Origin: Mycobacterium haemophilum DSM 44634
GTDB lineage: Bacteria; Actinomycetota; Actinomycetes; Mycobacteriales; Mycobacteriaceae
Direction of reading: 5' to 3'
Length of the DNA stretch: 64,000 bases
Assembly (NCBI RefSeq): GCF_000340435.2
Contig: NZ_CP011883.2
Coordinates: 592,607-656,606 of the forward strand
Position numbers and translations under genes: made by a program. Positions 34,041-42,519 of this stretch are shown here, one piece after another. The first letter of the stretch is position 1; every line of letters starts with the position of its first letter. Under the pieces are notes generated by a model. It did not search any database, had not been told where the DNA came from, and saw nothing but the letters and a program-made list of their open reading frames with translations.

Positions 34041-34834
34041 CCGGCTTCACCGAGATTGCCGCTGCGGGACCGCTGCTGGTGGCACTAGGGGTGTGTGTGC
34101 TGGCGGGGCTGGTGTCGTTCGCCTCGCCGTGTGTGGTGCCGCTAGTGCCTGGTTACCTGTCGTATCTGGCGGCGGTCGTCGGGGTCGACGGTGTCTCTGA
34201 CGAAGAGGCGCTCCCAGGGTCGGGCGCGATCAAAGCCCCACCCGCCGCCCGGTGGCGGGTGGCGGGGTCTGCGGCGCTGTTTGTTGCCGGGTTCACCACG
34301 GTGTTCGTGCTGGACACCGTCGCCGTCCTGGGGATGACCACCATGCTGACCACCAATCAGGTGCTGCTGCAGCGGGTCGGAGGCGTGCTGACCATTGTGA
34401 TGGGGCTGGTGTTCGTGGGCTTGATCCCGACCTTGCAGCGCCAAGCCCGGTTCAGTCCGCGGCAGTTGACGACGGTGGCGGGCGCGCCGGTGCTCGGCGC
34501 CGTATTCGCGCTCGGCTGGACGCCGTGCCTCGGGCCGACGTTGAGCGGAGTAATTACCGTCGCCGCGACCACCGACGGCGCCAATGTGATGCGTGGAATC
34601 GTGCTGGTGATCGCCTACTGCCTGGGCCTCGGAATCCCGTTCGTCTTGCTAGCGTTCGGTTCGGCGCGGGCGGTGGCCGGCTTGGGGTGGCTGCGACAAC
34701 ACAGCCGGGCCATCCAAGTCTTTGGTGGCATGCTGCTGATTGCGATCGGTGCGGCACTGATCGCCGGGGTGTGGGATGACTTCGTTTCGTGGCTGCGGGA
34801 TGCCGTCGTCAGCGACGTGAGGGTGTCGATTTGA
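34037..34834 (+). CDS. ccdA: Cytochrome c biogenesis protein CcdA (DsbD-like membrane protein)
   Basis: 265 residues with about six membrane segments. Two conserved Cys lie in SFASPCVVPLVPGYLSYL and GWTPCLGPTLSG; these relay reducing power across the membrane to the TlpA-like lipoprotein. A charged, Pro/Ala-rich loop of about 30 residues follows the first conserved region. Overlaps the genes on both sides. Confidence 0.94.
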   Translation: MTGFTEIAAAGPLLVALGVCVLAGLVSFASPCVVPLVPGYLSYLAAVVGVDGVSDEEALPGSGAIKAPPAARWRVAGSAALFVAGFTTVFVLDTVAVLGMTTMLTTNQVLLQRVGGVLTIVMGLVFVGLIPTLQRQARFSPRQLTTVAGAPVLGAVFALGWTPCLGPTLSGVITVAATTDGANVMRGIVLVIAYCLGLGIPFVLLAFGSARAVAGLGWLRQHSRAIQVFGGMLLIAIGAALIAGVWDDFVSWLRDAVVSDVRVSI

Positions 34835-36480
34835 CGCAGGTTCTCACGCGGCTGCTGGCCTGGGTGCGTAACATGTGGCGCGCGCTGACCTCGATGGGCA
34901 CCGCGCTGGTGCTGCTGTTTTTGCTTGCGCTTGGCGCCATACCCGGTGCGCTGCTGCCGCAGCGCAGCCTCAACGCCGGCAAGGTCGACGACTACCTGGC
35001 TGCTCACTCGATAATTGGGCCGTGGCTGAACCGGTTGCAGGCCTTCGACGTGTTCTCCAGCTTCTGGTTCACCGCCATCTACGCGCTGCTGTTCGTATCC
35101 CTGGTCGGTTGCCTGACCCCGCGGATGATCGAGCATGCCCGCAGCCTGCGCGCCACGCCGGTGGCGGCCCCACGCAACCTGGCCCGGCTGCCCAAACACG
35201 CCAGCTGTGCGGCCATCGGTGATGCCGAGACCCTGGCACGCGTCATCGCCGGTCGGCTGCGCGGCTGGCGCACGGCCACCCGCACTCACGACGGCGCTGT
35301 CTCCGAAACGGTAGAGGTGTCCGCTGAGAAGGGCTACCTGCGTGAATTCGGCAACCTGGTCTTTCACTTCTCGCTGCTGGGTCTGCTGGTTGCGGTGGCC
35401 GTCGGCAAGCTGTTCGGTTACGAGGGCAATGTTGTTGTCATCGCCGACGGCGGCCCCGGTTTCTGCTCAGCATCGCCGGCCGCGTTCGACTCGTTTCGCG
35501 CCGGCAACACCGTCGACGGCACGTCGTTGCACCAGCTGTGCATTCGGGTCAACGACTTTGCGGCGCAGTACTTGCCCTCGGGACAGGCCACCTCGTTCGC
35601 CGCGGATATTGACTATCAGGATGGCCACGATCTGACGGTGAATAGTTGGCGGCCCTACCGGCTGGAGGTCAACCACCCACTGCGCATCGGCGGTGACCGG
35701 GTGTACTTGCAGGGCCACGGCTACGCGCCCACCTTCACCGTGACCTTCCCCGACGGGCAGACGCGCACGTCGACCGTGCAATGGCGACCCGACAACCCGC
35801 AGACGCTGCTGTCGTCGGGCGTGGCACGCATCGACCCGCCCGCGGGCAGCTATCCCAACGCGAGCGAGCGTCGTCAACACGAGATCGCGATCCAGGGCCT
35901 ATTGGCACCGACCGAGCAGCTCGACGGCACCCTATTGTCGTCGCGTTTCCCGGCGCTGAACGCCCCTGCGGTAGCCATCGACATCTACCGCGGCGACACC
36001 GGCCTGGACAGCGGGCGCCCGCAGTCATTGTTCACCCTGGATCCCCGGCTGATCGATCAGGGCCGGCTGACCAAAGAGAAACGGGTCAATCTGCGCGCCG
36101 GTGAACAGGTCCGGCTTGACCTAGGTCCGGGGGCGGGCACCGTGGTCCGCTTTGACGGGGCCGTGCCGTTCGTCAATCTGCAGGTGTCGCATGATCCCGG
36201 CCAGGCTTGGGTGCTTGTTTTCGCCATCGCGATGATGGCCGGGCTGGTGGTGTCGCTGGTGGTGCGTCGTCGCCGGGTGTGGGTCAGGCTCACGATGGCT
36301 GGTCGCGAGGAGGCCGGTACGGTGAATGTCGAACTAGGCGGCTTGGCGCGCACCGACAATTCCGGGTGGGGCGACGAATTCGAGCGATTGACGGAGCGGC
36401 TAATGGCCGGGCTCGGCGAGCCCGTCGCGGCTGACCGGACGCCCGCAGCCATAAGGAGTTCTCAGGTGGACGTCAAATGA
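34831..36480 (+). CDS. Cytochrome c synthase subunit ResB (Rv0528-like)
   Basis: 549 residues from a TTG overlapping the ccdA stop. Three N-terminal membrane segments (including TALVLLFLLALGAIPGALLP and LVFHFSLLGLLVAVAVGKLF), a large external domain (about 220-460), then a last membrane segment (WVLVFAIAMMAGLVVSLVV). ResB with CcsA forms the system II haem lyase that exports haem and attaches it to apocytochrome c. An ATG at 34873 is an alternative start. Confidence 0.93.
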   Translation: MTQVLTRLLAWVRNMWRALTSMGTALVLLFLLALGAIPGALLPQRSLNAGKVDDYLAAHSIIGPWLNRLQAFDVFSSFWFTAIYALLFVSLVGCLTPRMIEHARSLRATPVAAPRNLARLPKHASCAAIGDAETLARVIAGRLRGWRTATRTHDGAVSETVEVSAEKGYLREFGNLVFHFSLLGLLVAVAVGKLFGYEGNVVVIADGGPGFCSASPAAFDSFRAGNTVDGTSLHQLCIRVNDFAAQYLPSGQATSFAADIDYQDGHDLTVNSWRPYRLEVNHPLRIGGDRVYLQGHGYAPTFTVTFPDGQTRTSTVQWRPDNPQTLLSSGVARIDPPAGSYPNASERRQHEIAIQGLLAPTEQLDGTLLSSRFPALNAPAVAIDIYRGDTGLDSGRPQSLFTLDPRLIDQGRLTKEKRVNLRAGEQVRLDLGPGAGTVVRFDGAVPFVNLQVSHDPGQAWVLVFAIAMMAGLVVSLVVRRRRVWVRLTMAGREEAGTVNVELGGLARTDNSGWGDEFERLTERLMAGLGEPVAADRTPAAIRSSQVDVK

Positions 36481-37505
36481 ACACTCTGCACGTCAACATC
36501 GGCCTGGCGCGCTACTCCGACTGGGCGTTCACCTCGGCCGTGGTGGCGCTGGTGGTCGCCCTGCTGCTGCTGGCTTACGAGCTGGCGTACGTTGGCGGCC
36601 GCCGGGTAGACAACTACGCGCGGCTGTCCCCCGCAAGCGGGAGGTGCCCCCAGACCGGGGCGCAAAATAGTGTCGCCGCCGACAGCGCCACCCCCGGCAT
36701 CGTGATGGACGCCCCGCAACGGCCGTTCGACGAACGTGTCGGGCGGGCCGGGTTGGCCGTGGCCTACCTCGGCATCGGTCTGCTGCTGGCGTGCATCGTG
36801 CTGCGCGGCCTGGCCACCCTGCGGGTGCCCTGGGGCAATATGTACGAATTCATCAACCTGACCTGCTTTTCCGGGCTGGTCGCCGGCGCGATCGTGCTGC
36901 GCCGCCGGCAGTATCGCCCGCTGTGGGTTTTCTTGCTGGTGCCGGTGCTGATCCTGCTCACGATTTCCGGGCGCTGGCTCTACGCCAATGCCGCACCGGT
37001 GATGCCGGCGCTGCAGTCCTACTGGCTGCCCATCCACGTGTCCGTGGTCAGCCTCGGCTCGGGGGTGTTCCTGGTCGCTGGCATCGCCAGCATCTTGTTC
37101 CTGCTGCGCACCTCGCGGCTGGCGGACCCCGACCCCGAAGACGCTGAGCGCAGTGAATACGCGCTGGCCCGACTGGTGCGGCGATTCCCCGACGCACAGA
37201 CCCTGGACCGGATCGCCTATCGAACGACGATCTTTGCGTTTCCGGTGTTTGGTTTCGGGGTGATCTTCGGTGCGATCTGGGCCGAGGAAGCCTGGGGCAG
37301 GTACTGGGGTTGGGATCCCAAGGAGACGGTTTCATTTGTCGCGTGGGTGGTATACGCAGCTTATCTACACGCCAGGTCAACCGCGGGATGGCGGGACAGG
37401 AGGGCAGCGTGGATCAACGTGGTCGGGTTTGTGGCCATGGTCTTCAACCTGTTTTTCGTTAACCTGGTGACGGTAGGCCTGCATTCGTATGCGGGAGTGG
37501 GCTGA
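36477..37505 (+). CDS. ccsA: Cytochrome c synthase subunit CcsA (ResC)
   Basis: 342 residues, about eight membrane segments. The tryptophan-rich WWD haem-binding motif is at WGRYWGWDPKETVSF, and family histidines are in WLPIHVSVVSLG, AAYLHARST and VTVGLHSYAG. Works with ResB. It is about 18 residues longer than the M. tuberculosis protein. The excess is in the first loop, where a 26-bp dispersed element is inserted and encodes SPASGRCPQ. ATGA overlap with resB. Confidence 0.95.
   Translation: MNTLHVNIGLARYSDWAFTSAVVALVVALLLLAYELAYVGGRRVDNYARLSPASGRCPQTGAQNSVAADSATPGIVMDAPQRPFDERVGRAGLAVAYLGIGLLLACIVLRGLATLRVPWGNMYEFINLTCFSGLVAGAIVLRRRQYRPLWVFLLVPVLILLTISGRWLYANAAPVMPALQSYWLPIHVSVVSLGSGVFLVAGIASILFLLRTSRLADPDPEDAERSEYALARLVRRFPDAQTLDRIAYRTTIFAFPVFGFGVIFGAIWAEEAWGRYWGWDPKETVSFVAWVVYAAYLHARSTAGWRDRRAAWINVVGFVAMVFNLFFVNLVTVGLHSYAGVG
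36627..36652 (+). repeat. 26-bp palindromic element inside ccsA
   Basis: Begins TCCCCCGCAAGCGGG and ends GGTGCCCCCA. Same 26-bp block as at 38881, 53578 and 57221, with one base changed. It sits in the loop after the first membrane segment of CcsA, where length is tolerated. Confidence 0.8.
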
Positions 37506-37555
37506 CGAGTTCGTAGACGGACGGCCCCCAAGATTGCAGCAAAGGGGAAGTTCAC

Positions 37556-38860
37556 GTGTCCGAGCATCCACCGGTGCAGACGCCCCGAACCCGTGAGCGC
37601 CGTGACGGCCTCGATAGTCCTGACAATCGGACAACACAGTTGCCGCCGCAGCCGTACTCCGGCGGCCCGCCCGGCGAATCCGGCGGCGCAGCACCGACCC
37701 GCGCCTTTGCGGGATTTCGCAGACAGCGGCTGCCCCCCGGACCTGACTCGCGGGCCGGGACACCTCCCACAGCACCCGCATCGCCGGCCCAGATGCCGTA
37801 CTCGGATTCAACTTTGGTTACCGGCGTCCCGCGGGTCGACGCGGCGGAATTCAGCGGCTATTACGGTGGCGAGATTGACAGACCCGTCGGACCCGTGGCT
37901 GCCCCCTACCGCCCGGAGGTCGTGCCACACACGCCATATCCGGAATTGTCCACCCGGATGCTCATGCGACCGGTCAAACCGCCGCCGTCGGAGGGCTGGC
38001 GGCGTTTGCTCTACGTGCTGTCCGGCCAGCTGATCAATCTGGGGGAGAGCCCCAGGGCCGCCCACTACAACGACTTGGTGGCCCAGGTCAACCGGCCGGT
38101 ACGGGGTTGCTACCGGATTGCGGTGCTGTCGTTGAAGGGTGGGGTCGGCAAAACCACCATCACCGCGACGCTGGGTTCGACGTTCGCCGCTATCCGAGGC
38201 GACCGGGTGGTGGCGGTAGACGCCAATCCCGATCGCGGCACCTTGAGCCAGAAGATTTCGTTGGAAACCCCGGCCACTGTGCGCCAATTGCTGCACGACG
38301 CTGGAACCATCGAGCGCTACAGCGACGTCCGCCGCTACACCTCGCGGGGCCCGAGCGGGATGGAAGTGCTGGCGTCGGAAAGCGATCCGGCGGTCTCCGA
38401 CGCATTCAGCGCCGACGACTACAGCCGCATCCTGGAAATCCTGGAGCGGTTCTACGGCCTGGTGCTGACCGACTGCGGTACCGGGCTGCTGCACTCGGCG
38501 ATGTCGTCGGTGTTGGCCAAAGCCGATGTTCTGGTGGTTGTCAGCTCGGGATCCATTGATGGCGCGCGCAGCGCCTCGGCGACGCTGGACTGGCTGGATG
38601 CGCATGGCCACCAGGGCCTGGTGCGCAACTCGATCGCAGTCATCAACGCCGTGCGACCGCGAACAGGCAAGGTCGACATCAATAAGGTGGTCGATCACTT
38701 CTCGCGGCGCTGCCGCGCAGTGCGGTTGGTGCCTTTCGACCCTCATCTGGAGGAAGGCGCCGAGATCAGCCTGGATCGGTTGCGGCGACAGACCCGCGAA
38801 GCGCTCACCGAGCTGGCAGCAGTTCTCGCGGACGGGTTCCCCCGTCTAGTGCGGGTCTAG
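37556..38860 (+). CDS. MinD/ParA-like ATPase (Rv0530-like)
   Basis: 434 residues. A Pro-rich, disordered N-terminal region (1-185) precedes a deviant Walker A ATPase domain: SLKGGVGKTTITATLGS, then AVDANPDRGTLS and LTDCGTGLLHS. The layout resembles EspI-type ATPases of mycobacteria that affect ESX secretion or cell-pole positioning. Role here not known. GTG 37556 has GGGGA 8 nt upstream. It follows ccsA by 50 bp. Confidence 0.9.
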   Translation: MSEHPPVQTPRTRERRDGLDSPDNRTTQLPPQPYSGGPPGESGGAAPTRAFAGFRRQRLPPGPDSRAGTPPTAPASPAQMPYSDSTLVTGVPRVDAAEFSGYYGGEIDRPVGPVAAPYRPEVVPHTPYPELSTRMLMRPVKPPPSEGWRRLLYVLSGQLINLGESPRAAHYNDLVAQVNRPVRGCYRIAVLSLKGGVGKTTITATLGSTFAAIRGDRVVAVDANPDRGTLSQKISLETPATVRQLLHDAGTIERYSDVRRYTSRGPSGMEVLASESDPAVSDAFSADDYSRILEILERFYGLVLTDCGTGLLHSAMSSVLAKADVLVVVSSGSIDGARSASATLDWLDAHGHQGLVRNSIAVINAVRPRTGKVDINKVVDHFSRRCRAVRLVPFDPHLEEGAEISLDRLRRQTREALTELAAVLADGFPRLVRV

Positions 38861-38880
38861 GTTTGCTGGGTGAAGACCTG

Positions 38881-38906
38881 TCCCCCGCAAGCGGGAGGTA
38901 CCCCCA
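38881..38906 (+). repeat. 26-bp palindromic element, consensus copy
   Basis: Begins TCCCCCGCAAGCGGG and ends AGGTACCCCCA. CCCGC-AA-GCGGG is an inverted repeat and GGTACC is palindromic. It joins directly to the first unit of the 57-bp repeats, 20 bp after the MinD-like stop. Confidence 0.85.
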
Positions 38907-38907
38907 G

Positions 38908-39112
38908 CGCCCGGCTCCGCCGCGCTTGCGATCGTCGCTGGGTTTGATGAGTGACGACCCGCTGCGCCCGGCTCCGCCGCGCTTGCGATCGTCGCTGGGT
39001 TTGATGAGTGACGACCCGCTGCGCCCGGCTCCGCCGCGCTTGCGATCGTCGCTGGGTTTGATGAGTGACGACCCGCTGCGCCCGGCTCCGCCGCGCTTGC
39101 GATCGTCACTAG
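38908..39112 (+). repeat. 57-bp tandem repeat, 3.6 units (VNTR)
   Basis: Units start at 38908, 38965, 39022 and 39079, all 57 bp apart and nearly identical; the last is cut at 34 bp. Each begins CGCCCGGCTCCGCCGCGCTT and carries TTTGATGAGTGACGACCC. The stop codon of the small gene on the minus strand (39109-39111) is formed at the last unit. Single related copies are at 21054 and 53549. Confidence 0.93.
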
Positions 39113-39270
39113 CGCGGGTTGTCGTCCCGATGCCCGAGTCGCCACAAAAACTCTGGATCGTCGTCGGGTCCGATAACGCGAGTCTTCGGCCGGTTGGCCT
39201 GTGACCGCGCGGCGCGCCAGCCGATGTAAATCAGCGTCCCTAAAACCAGGACGAGGAGCAGGTAAAGCAC
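39109..39270 (-). CDS. Small membrane protein (Rv0530A-like)
   Basis: 53 residues. One N-terminal membrane segment (VLYLLLVLVLGTLIYIGWRA) then a polar tail with RVIGPDDDPEFLWRLGH, which is conserved in mycobacteria. GTG 39270 is chosen because AAGGAGG lies 5 nt upstream; a GTG at 39276 overlaps that site. The 12-bp block holding the AAGGAGG is duplicated just upstream. Function unknown. Confidence 0.82.
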   Translation of the reverse strand: MLYLLLVLVLGTLIYIGWRAARSQANRPKTRVIGPDDDPEFLWRLGHRDDNPR

Positions 39271-39327
39271 GCGCACCTCCTTGGAGACCTCCTTGGAGCG
39301 AATATACCCGCGCCGTAGGCTCAAACC

Positions 39328-39663
39328 GTGTCAGAAGGGCCAAGCAGCAACAGCGCTGCAGATCACAATCGAGATCGCCTAGTCGTCGACGTCTTGCTTT
39401 ACGCCGCGGCCCGGTTACTGCTGGTGATCCTACTCAGCGGTGCGATTTACGGGGTGGCGCGATTGTTGGGGGTAACCCAGCTGCCCATCGTCGTAGCCGC
39501 GTTATTCGCTCTGATCATCGCGATGCCCCTGGGCATCTGGCTGTTCAGTCCGCTGCGTCGGCGCGCCACCGCAGCGCTTGCTGTCGTTGGCGAGCGTCGG
39601 CGTTTCGAACGCGAACAGTTACGGGCTCGGCTGCGCGGTGAGTCGCTGCCCGACGAGGAGTGA
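39328..39663 (+). CDS. DUF4229-type membrane protein (Rv0531-like)
   Basis: 111 residues from a GTG. Two membrane segments (LLYAAARLLLVILLSGAIYG; LPIVVAALFALIIAMPLGIW) and a basic, coiled C terminus. In H37Rv the next genes are PE_PGRS6 and fabH. Here only 69 bp separate it from menA. Confidence 0.87.
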   Translation: MSEGPSSNSAADHNRDRLVVDVLLYAAARLLLVILLSGAIYGVARLLGVTQLPIVVAALFALIIAMPLGIWLFSPLRRRATAALAVVGERRRFEREQLRARLRGESLPDEE

Positions 39664-39732
39664 GACCAGCTGCGGAGCTGAAAGCGTGGGCCAACAAGGA
39701 CAATTCGCACCGTCGCAGTCGTCAGCGCACTG

Positions 39733-40617
39733 TTAGTGCGCCAGCGACCCCGCCAGGGCTAACGCCCCAGCCACCGCGATCGCCCACACCACCATCGCAA
39801 GCCCAGTGTCCCGCAGCACCGGGATCAAGTCGGGCCCCACCCGGCCGGAGCGCACCGGCCGCAGGGCGCGCAGAGCCAGCGGCGTGGCCACCAATCCGAC
39901 GGCACACCATGGTGTCGCCACCATCAGCACCAGGGTCAGCACCCCGGCGGTGGCCAGCAGCGCCTGATACAACCGCCGCGTGCGGGCATCGCCCAGGCGC
40001 ACCGCCAAGGTGAACTTGTGTGCCTGCGTGTCGGTGGGGATATCCCGCAAGTTGTTGGCCACCAGCACCGACGACGACAGCGCCCCGGTCGACATCGCCA
40101 GCACCAAGCCCACCCAGTCCACCCGCAATGCCTGGGTGTACTGGGTGCCGAGCACAGCGACCAGGCCGAAGTACACGAACACCGCGACCTCGCCAAAACC
40201 CGTATAGCCGTAAGGTTTCGAGCTACCGGTGTACAGCCAGGCCCCGGCGATGCAGGCAGCGCCGACCACGATTAGCCACGGTGCGCTGAGCAGCGCGAGC
40301 GCCAACCCGGTCACCGCGCCGACCATTAGGCCGACAATCGCGGCGGTCAGCACCGATCGCGGGGAAGCTAGCCGCGAGCCCACCAATCGCATTGGCCCGG
40401 CCCGGTGGTCGTCGGTGCCACGGATGCCGTCGGAGTAGTCATTGGCGAAGTTGACCCCGACGATCAGCGCGACAGCGACGGCCAGCGCCAGCAGCGCTTT
40501 CCACCACACGGCCGAGTGCAGCCATGCCGCAGCGCCGGTGCCCGCAACAACCGGCGCCACCGCGTTCGGCAGCGTCCGTGGCCGAGCACCCGAGATCCAC
40601 TGAGCGAAACTAGCCAC
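39733..40617 (-). CDS. menA: 1,4-dihydroxy-2-naphthoate polyprenyltransferase
   Basis: 294 residues with about nine membrane segments, UbiA family. Attaches the polyprenyl chain to 1,4-dihydroxy-2-naphthoate, the membrane step of menaquinone synthesis. The Mg-diphosphate motif is NDYSDGIRGTDD (about residue 68) and the second Asp-rich site is NNLRDIPTD. GTG 40617 (VASFAQWISGARPRT) matches the M. tuberculosis start. The open frame upstream to 41052 is a shadow over the next gene. Divergent from the MTA phosphorylase. Confidence 0.95.
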   Translation of the reverse strand: MASFAQWISGARPRTLPNAVAPVVAGTGAAAWLHSAVWWKALLALAVAVALIVGVNFANDYSDGIRGTDDHRAGPMRLVGSRLASPRSVLTAAIVGLMVGAVTGLALALLSAPWLIVVGAACIAGAWLYTGSSKPYGYTGFGEVAVFVYFGLVAVLGTQYTQALRVDWVGLVLAMSTGALSSSVLVANNLRDIPTDTQAHKFTLAVRLGDARTRRLYQALLATAGVLTLVLMVATPWCAVGLVATPLALRALRPVRSGRVGPDLIPVLRDTGLAMVVWAIAVAGALALAGSLAH

Positions 40618-40662
40618 CCACGCATCCTGCCGGTGGCCGGCGCATGCAATCAAACGCGGGGT

Positions 40663-41469
40663 ATGCATAACAATGGGCGAATGCTTGGAGTGATCGGCGG
40701 CAGCGGCTTCTACACCTTCTTTGGGCCCCCGTTTGGAAGCACCGTCCGCGAAGTCAACGTGGACACCCCGTATGGTCAGCCCAGCGCCCCGGTCACGGTC
40801 GGCACTATCGGGGAACACGATGTCGCGTTCTTGCCTCGACACGGGGCACACCACGAATACTCGGCGCACACCGTGCCGTATCGGGCCAACATGTGGGCGC
40901 TGCGTTCGCTTGGCGTACGGCGAGTTTTCGCGCCGTGCGTGGTCGGCAGCCTGAACCCCGAACTCGGCCCGGGTGCCGTGGTGGTACCTGACCAGCTCGT
41001 CGACCGCACCAGCGGCCGTGTCGATACCTACTTCGACTCCAGTGCTGTCCATGTCGACTTCGCCGATCCCTATTGCCCGACTCTGCGTGCCGCGGTTAGC
41101 GGCCTACCCGGCGTGGTCGACGGCGGCACCATGGTGGTGATTCAGGGCCCGCGATTTTCCACCCGCGCGGAAAGCCAGTGGTTCGCCGCCTCCGGCTTCA
41201 GCCTGGTCAACATGACCGGCTACCCCGAGGCGGTGCTCGCCCGCGAACTCGAAATATGCTATGCGGCAATCGCTTTAGTAACTGATCTGGACGCCGGTGT
41301 CGCGGTTGGCGATGGGGTGAAGGCCGTCGACCTGCTCGCCCAGCTTGACAAGAACATCGAGGTGTTCAAGAAGCTGGTAGCCGCGTCGATCGCTCGGGTC
41401 GGCGTGGACCGCAGCTGCGGGCATTGTCTGCCGCACACCGGCGTCGCATTGCCGATAGAGCTGCCATGA
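40663..41469 (+). CDS. pnp: S-methyl-5'-thioadenosine phosphorylase
   Basis: 268 residues, purine nucleoside phosphorylase family (Rv0535). Splits methylthioadenosine with phosphate into adenine and methylthioribose-1-phosphate. Phosphate and substrate motifs: IGGSGFYTFFG, LPRHGAHHEYSAH, VIQGPRFSTRAES and NMTGYPEAVLARE. ATG 40663 matches M. tuberculosis (MHNNGRMLG). The stop overlaps the galE3 start (ATGA). Confidence 0.95.
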   Translation: MHNNGRMLGVIGGSGFYTFFGPPFGSTVREVNVDTPYGQPSAPVTVGTIGEHDVAFLPRHGAHHEYSAHTVPYRANMWALRSLGVRRVFAPCVVGSLNPELGPGAVVVPDQLVDRTSGRVDTYFDSSAVHVDFADPYCPTLRAAVSGLPGVVDGGTMVVIQGPRFSTRAESQWFAASGFSLVNMTGYPEAVLARELEICYAAIALVTDLDAGVAVGDGVKAVDLLAQLDKNIEVFKKLVAASIARVGVDRSCGHCLPHTGVALPIELP

Positions 41470-42512
41470 GGGTGCTACTGACCGGCGCGGCCGGTTTCAT
41501 CGGGTCCCGGGTGGGCGCGGCGTTGCTGGCGGCGGGTCACGATGTCGTCGGCGTGGACGCGTTGCTGCCCGCCGCGCACGGACCAAACCCGGTGTTGCCG
41601 CCGGGATGCCGACGGGTCGACGTCCGCGACGTGGACGCGCTGGACCCACTATTGGCCGGTGTCGACGTGGTGTGCCACCAGGCCGCGATGGTGGGCGCCG
41701 GCGTGGACGCTGCCGACGCTCCCGCCTACGGCGGACACAACGATTTCGCCACCACGGTGCTGCTCGCGCAGATGTTCGCTGCTGGGGTGCGCCGTCTGGT
41801 GCTGGCGTCGTCGATGGTGGTGTATGGGCAGGGGCGCTATCACTGTCGGCGGCATGGGCCGGTCGATCCGTTGCCGCGGCGGCGCGCTGACCTCGACGCT
41901 GGCATCTTCGAACACCGTTGCCCGCGCGGTGGTGAGGAGTTGCAGTGGCGGCTCGTCGACGAGGATGCGGCGCTGCGGCCCCGCAGCCTGTACGCGGCCA
42001 GCAAGACCGCGCAGGAGCATTACGCGCTGGCGTGGTCGGAGTCAACGGGCGGCTCGGTGGTGGCGTTGCGCTACCACAACGTCTACGGCCCCGGCATGCC
42101 GCGCGACACCCCATACTCGGGGGTGGCGGCGATCTTCCGTTCTGCACTCGAAAAAGGCGATCCACCAAAAGTTTTCGAGGACGGCGGTCAGATGCGTGAC
42201 TTCGTCCACGTCGACGACGTAGCCGCCGCGAACCTCGCAGCGGCATTATCAATAGCCGACCGCGGAGGTTTCACTGCAGTCAACGTCTGCTCTGGGCGGC
42301 CCATCTCGATCCTCGAGGTGGCCACCGCACTGTGCGACGCGCGCAGTTGCCCGAATAGCGCCGTGTCGCCGGTCGTCACCGGGCAGTACCGCAGCGGGGA
42401 CGTGCGCCACATCGTCGCGGATCCCGCCCGGGCCGCCGAGGTGTTGGGCTTCCGCGCGGCCGTCGATCCGCGCCAGGGTCTGTGCGAGTTCGCGTTCGCG
42501 CCGCTGCGCTAG
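41466..42512 (+). CDS. galE3: NAD-dependent sugar epimerase GalE3
   Basis: 348 residues, extended SDR. TGAAGFIGSRVG is the NAD-binding motif at the N terminus, and the catalytic YAASK (SLYAASKTAQEHY) is present, as is the substrate loop YHNVYGPGMP. Likely a nucleotide-sugar 4-epimerase or dehydratase; exact sugar unknown. Convergent with the large membrane protein, 7 bp apart. Confidence 0.92.
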   Translation: MRVLLTGAAGFIGSRVGAALLAAGHDVVGVDALLPAAHGPNPVLPPGCRRVDVRDVDALDPLLAGVDVVCHQAAMVGAGVDAADAPAYGGHNDFATTVLLAQMFAAGVRRLVLASSMVVYGQGRYHCRRHGPVDPLPRRRADLDAGIFEHRCPRGGEELQWRLVDEDAALRPRSLYAASKTAQEHYALAWSESTGGSVVALRYHNVYGPGMPRDTPYSGVAAIFRSALEKGDPPKVFEDGGQMRDFVHVDDVAAANLAAALSIADRGGFTAVNVCSGRPISILEVATALCDARSCPNSAVSPVVTGQYRSGDVRHIVADPARAAEVLGFRAAVDPRQGLCEFAFAPLR

Positions 42513-42519
42513 CCGCGCT

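Noticed and set aside
38908..39112. CRISPR array
   Set aside because: Units are tandem and identical with no unique spacers.
39733..41052. MenA extended to 439 residues
   Set aside because: The first 145 codons are antisense to the MTA phosphorylase gene and unlike UbiA enzymes.
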